Below, piece after piece: positions 61,427 through 64,000 of a stretch of DNA of 64,000 nt. Each line of letters starts with the position of its first letter. Position 1 is the stretch's first letter. The position numbers and the translations under genes are program-made. The stretch is from Naumannella cuiyingiana. Lineage in GTDB: Bacteria; Actinomycetota; Actinomycetes; Propionibacteriales; Propionibacteriaceae. The DNA is taken from NCBI RefSeq assembly GCF_013408305.1, contig NZ_JACBZS010000001.1, positions 1,674,001-1,738,000 of the forward strand, in the 5' to 3' direction. The notes under the pieces were generated by a model, which saw nothing but the letters and a program-made list of their open reading frames with translations, did not search any database and was not told the DNA's origin.

Positions 61427-61834
61427 CTACTCGTCGTCGGCGATGCGCAGGCTGCCGGCGGGGCTGTCGGCGAGGGGCGGGTCTGGCGCGAGGGTGCCGT
61501 CGGGGGCAATGTGTTCGAAGATCTGCGCGACCAGCGTCAGCACGTGCGGGTCGTCGACGGCGTAGAACAGGTGCCGGCCGTCCCGGCTGGCGCTGACGAT
61601 GCCGGCCAGCCGCAGCTTGCTGAGGTGCTGGCTCGCGGTGGCGATGCTGACCCCGACCCGCTCGGCGAGCGTACCGACGTCGTAGCGACCCTCGGCGGCC
61701 AGCGCGACCAGGTGCAGCCGCACGGGCGCCGCGAGCAGCGAGAACGTCCGCGCGGCCACCTCCAACTGGGGTTTGGTCGGGTCCAGCGGGCGCAGCCGGA
61801 CCCCGGAGTCGTCGTCAGTGCCCGGATACCTCAC
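61427..61834 (-). CDS. ArsR-family regulator
   Basis: The ~135-aa protein has a winged helix: VRLHLVALAAEGRYDVGTLA, then ERVGVSIATASQHLSKLRLA and the wing GRHLFYAVDDPHVLTL. This is the ArsR/SmtB pattern; the metal-binding ELCVCDL box is absent, so metal sensing is doubtful. GTG 61834 is chosen; GTG 61864 is also possible. The C-terminus is acidic (DPPLADSPAGSLRIADDE). Its target is unknown. Confidence 0.82.
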   Translation of the reverse strand: MRYPGTDDDSGVRLRPLDPTKPQLEVAARTFSLLAAPVRLHLVALAAEGRYDVGTLAERVGVSIATASQHLSKLRLAGIVSASRDGRHLFYAVDDPHVLTLVAQIFEHIAPDGTLAPDPPLADSPAGSLRIADDE

Positions 61835-61882
61835 CCGGGCATTGTCCCGCCATCGCGCAGGCACCGACGCCGGGCACCCCGA

Positions 61883-62866
61883 TCAGAGCCTGCGCAACCG
61901 CTCCAGCAGCGGTCCCGCGGCCTCGGTCAGGAAGCGTTCCTGCGTGTCGCCGCCGATCTGGATCAGCGCGACATCGGTGAATCCGGCATCGAGATAGCCC
62001 TGCACGGCTTCGGCGATCGCGTCCAGATCGGGGCCGCACGGGATGGCCGCCGCCACATCCTCCGGCGTCACGAGCCGGGTCGCCGCCGCGAAGCCGGCCG
62101 GGGTACGCAGGTCGGCGTTCACCGGCCAGCCGCCCGCGAACCAGCGGAACTGATCATGGGCGCGCGCGATCGCCGCGTCGGCGTCCGGGTCCCAACAGAC
62201 CGGCAACTGGCCGATCGCCCGCGCCTGCTGCCCGATCTTCGGCGCGCCGTCGACACCGTTCCACTGCTTGATCAACTCGGAATTCGGCTCGACGGCGATC
62301 AGGTGCTCGGCCAGCGGCGCGAACGCGGAGATGCCCAGTTCCCCGGAGATCGCGACGCCGATGGGTACGCCGTCCGCCGGCCGGTCCCACAGCCGGGCGG
62401 CGTCCACCCGGAAGTGCTCGCCGACGAAGTCGACCAGGCCACCGTCGAGCAGCGCGCGGATGATGTGCAGCGCCTCCACCAGCATCTCCTGCCGGGCGGG
62501 TACGCCGGGCCAGCCCTGTCCGATCACATGCTCGTTGAGGTTCTCGCCGCTGCCGAGCCCGAGGACGAATCGGCCGTCGGCCAGCAACTGGGTCGTGGCA
62601 GCCTGTTGCGCGACGACCGCGGGGTGATAACGCATGGTCGGGCAGGTGACGAAGCTGATCAACTCCACCCGCTCGGTCCGGTCGGCGACCGCTCCGAGCA
62701 CGCTCCAGGCGAACGGCGCGTGCCCCTGTTCGGCGAGCCACGGCGAGTAGTGGTCACTGCAGACCTCGAAGTCGAAGCCCGCCCGCTCGGCAGCCACTGC
62801 ATCGGTGATCAACTGCTTCGGCCCGGCCTGCTCGGTCATCAACGTGTAGCCGAAACGTGCAGACAT
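61883..62866 (-). CDS. F420-dependent luciferase-like oxidoreductase (TIGR03557 type)
   Basis: The 327-aa (beta/alpha)8 protein has RFGYTLMTEQAGPKQLITDA, AGFDFEVCSDHYSPWLAEQG and VLGLGSGENLNEHVIGQGWP, characteristic of the F420-dependent group related to glucose-6-phosphate dehydrogenase Fgd. It uses the deazaflavin F420 to transfer hydride to an unidentified substrate. It lies upstream of arsR in the same direction. F420 use is a family-based inference. Confidence 0.88.
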   Translation of the reverse strand: MSARFGYTLMTEQAGPKQLITDAVAAERAGFDFEVCSDHYSPWLAEQGHAPFAWSVLGAVADRTERVELISFVTCPTMRYHPAVVAQQAATTQLLADGRFVLGLGSGENLNEHVIGQGWPGVPARQEMLVEALHIIRALLDGGLVDFVGEHFRVDAARLWDRPADGVPIGVAISGELGISAFAPLAEHLIAVEPNSELIKQWNGVDGAPKIGQQARAIGQLPVCWDPDADAAIARAHDQFRWFAGGWPVNADLRTPAGFAAATRLVTPEDVAAAIPCGPDLDAIAEAVQGYLDAGFTDVALIQIGGDTQERFLTEAAGPLLERLRRL

Positions 62867-62933
62867 TCAGTATCCTCCACGCAGAAGTTGAAGTCGATAT
62901 CTCGACACTACGCTCCGGGAGCGAGGACGCGCC

Positions 62934-63593
62934 ATGCCCCCTGCCGAATCGGTCGACACGGTCCTGCTGGATGTCGACGGCACGCTGGTCGACTCCACCT
63001 ACCTGCACGCCCTGGCCTGGCAGCGCGCCTTCGCGCGACACGAGCTGGCGCCCGAGTCGTGGCGGGTACACCGGGCGATCGGGATGGGCGGCGACCGGTT
63101 GGTCGAGGAGCTGTGCGGGGCCGAGGTCGAGCGGCGTCTCGGCGACGAGCTGCGCGCGGAGTGGGAGGACGAGTACGCCGCGCTGTTGCCGCAGGTACGC
63201 CCACTACCGCGCGCGGCGGACCTGGTCCGCCACCTTGCCGGCCTGGGGCTGCGGGTGGCGCTGGCCTCGTCGGGAAAGAAGCGCTTCACCGATGCCGCGA
63301 TCGACTCCCTCGGCCTCGACGCCGACGATTTCGCCGCCGTCACCAGCTCCGAGGACGCCGAGGAGTCCAAGCCGCAGCCCGACATCCTGGGCGTCGCGCT
63401 GGAGCGGGCGGGCGGCCGGCGGGCCGTGGTGGTGGGCGACAGTGTCTGGGACATCGAGTCGGCGGGCCGGCTCGGCGCCGACGCCGTGGCCGTGCGTACC
63501 GGCGGATTCTCCGCCGCCGAACTCAACCAGGCCGGCGCCGCGCTCGTGGTCGATGACGTGGCCGCCCTCGTGGACGGCGAGTGGCGCCCCTGA
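62934..63593 (+). CDS. HAD-superfamily hydrolase (phosphoglycolate phosphatase-like)
   Basis: The 219-aa protein has motif I LLDVDGTLVD (Asp13, Asp15), the helical cap, motif II LASSGKKRFT, Lys in EDAEESKPQPDI and motif IV VVVGDSVWDIESAG. It should dephosphorylate a small phosphosugar or phosphoglycolate. It is divergent from the F420 enzyme across 67 bp. ATG 62934 is a clean family start. Confidence 0.88.
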   Translation: MPPAESVDTVLLDVDGTLVDSTYLHALAWQRAFARHELAPESWRVHRAIGMGGDRLVEELCGAEVERRLGDELRAEWEDEYAALLPQVRPLPRAADLVRHLAGLGLRVALASSGKKRFTDAAIDSLGLDADDFAAVTSSEDAEESKPQPDILGVALERAGGRRAVVVGDSVWDIESAGRLGADAVAVRTGGFSAAELNQAGAALVVDDVAALVDGEWRP

Positions 63594-63604
63594 GCGCCCG
63601 TCGG

Positions 63605-63733
63605 TCAGAGCGGGTCGGTGGCCTCGGCCCAGATCTCGGCCTCGACCTCGCGCTGTTCCTGGATCTGACGGCAGCGCAGTACGGCGGCGAGTACCGCGCC
63701 GACAACGGTGAGCAGGATCAGGATCTTCTTCAT
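63605..63733 (-). CDS. DLW-39 family micro-protein
   Basis: The 42-aa protein has a membrane helix MKKILILLTVVGAVLAAVL, a short charged part RQIQEQREVEAE and the family ending IWAEATDPL (DLW-39 proteins end DLWTEATD-). The family is actinobacterial and often lies near gyrA and tRNA genes close to oriC; its function is unknown. ATG 63733 is preceded by a GGGCGAG-type site. Confidence 0.8.
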   Translation of the reverse strand: MKKILILLTVVGAVLAAVLRCRQIQEQREVEAEIWAEATDPL

Positions 63734-63845
63734 CTCGCCCAGCCTAGTTCGCCGGCTGCCGCGCCGACGCGGCAGATGGCCGAGACCTCGCGTACCGGCC
63801 GATAGACTGCGCGCGCCCCGCACCCGAATCGCCCGGAGGAACCAG

Positions 63846-64000
63846 ATGATTCGCGTCCGCATCGGGCTGGCCGTCGCGGCGGCCGGCGTCCTCGCGGTGA
63901 CCGCGTGTACGCCGCCGGGTCCGCAGCGCCCCACCCCCGCGCCGACATCGGCCGAGCCGACCTCCACCATCGACCCCGCCGACCGCTACGCCCCACCGAC
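63846..64000 (+). CDS. Lipoprotein, N-terminus only
   Basis: Fifty-one codons are visible. They encode a signal MIRVRIGLAVAAAGVLAVTA with lipobox Cys (LAVTAC), then a Pro/Thr-rich linker (TPPGPQRPTPAPTSAEPTST). GGAGG precedes ATG 63846. The functional domain is outside the window. Confidence 0.8.
   Translation, partial: MIRVRIGLAVAAAGVLAVTACTPPGPQRPTPAPTSAEPTSTIDPADRYAPP

Noticed and set aside
63605-63970. 121-codon reading of the DLW-39 frame
   Set aside because: Only the final 42 codons match the DLW-39 family and have a good start; the upstream part overlaps the divergent lipoprotein start.

Overview
The window is high-GC, gene-dense DNA from an actinobacterium. The strongest evidence is conserved order. 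A DUF5318 protein, a class A penicillin-binding protein and a polytopic glycosyltransferase-like protein (17503-22908) match the order Rv0049-ponA1-Rv0051 of Mycobacterium tuberculosis. A CCA-adding enzyme, a DUF6049 protein, a MurJ-pseudokinase and an ECF sigma factor (45768-53879) match the pcnA-Rv3909-Rv3910-sigM order. A DtxR/IdeR-type iron box, a DLW-39 micro-protein, an Arr rifampin ADP-ribosyltransferase and an F420-type luciferase-like oxidoreductase point the same way. Propionibacteriales is my best guess for the order; I cannot name a species.

Layout. 1-4140: two regulator/efflux modules (TetR with MFS, flavin protein, TetR and MFS) that look imported. 4189-9378: an alanine-racemase-like protein, an AAA ATPase, a MarR-MFS operon, a tyrosine phosphatase and a DUF1772 protein. 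9455-16087: a large export locus made of an MMPL transporter with a degenerate ABC-ATPase tail, a YhgE/Pip protein with an expanded heptad-repeat region, and a divergent TetR with two tandem operators. 16146-22908: a lactate dehydrogenase-like enzyme and the cell-wall cluster. 22988-24874: an iron-regulated siderophore-binding lipoprotein and an AraC regulator. 25939-31285: a LacI-controlled catabolic operon (DUF1989, amidase, MFS, polysaccharide deacetylase-like). 31245-39585: efflux, pirin, GNAT, arr, hydrolases and an ene-reductase, each near a TetR. 39696-45628: a probable small island with two efflux systems and a serine-recombinase remnant, ending at the 3' side of tRNA-Ala(TGC). 45768-58951: the pcnA-murJ-sigM block followed by an unusual set of anti-sigma-like pieces and a second ECF sigma factor. 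59013-64000: YdcF protein, flavin monooxygenase, ArsR, F420 enzyme, HAD hydrolase, DLW-39 and a partial lipoprotein.

Two themes stand out. First, regulation of export: seven MFS pumps and one MMPL, nearly all next to a TetR, MarR or AraC gene, and in many cases a clean palindromic operator is visible between the genes. Second, structured non-coding DNA: a 19-bp repeat array with a 120-bp higher-order unit at 61131-61426, related 19-bp units at 47298-47457, a 17-bp triple repeat at 56918-56968, and a 96-bp inverted-repeat element at 36446-36541. The repeats and the small anti-sigma-like protein at 54869-54976 are the least explained items.
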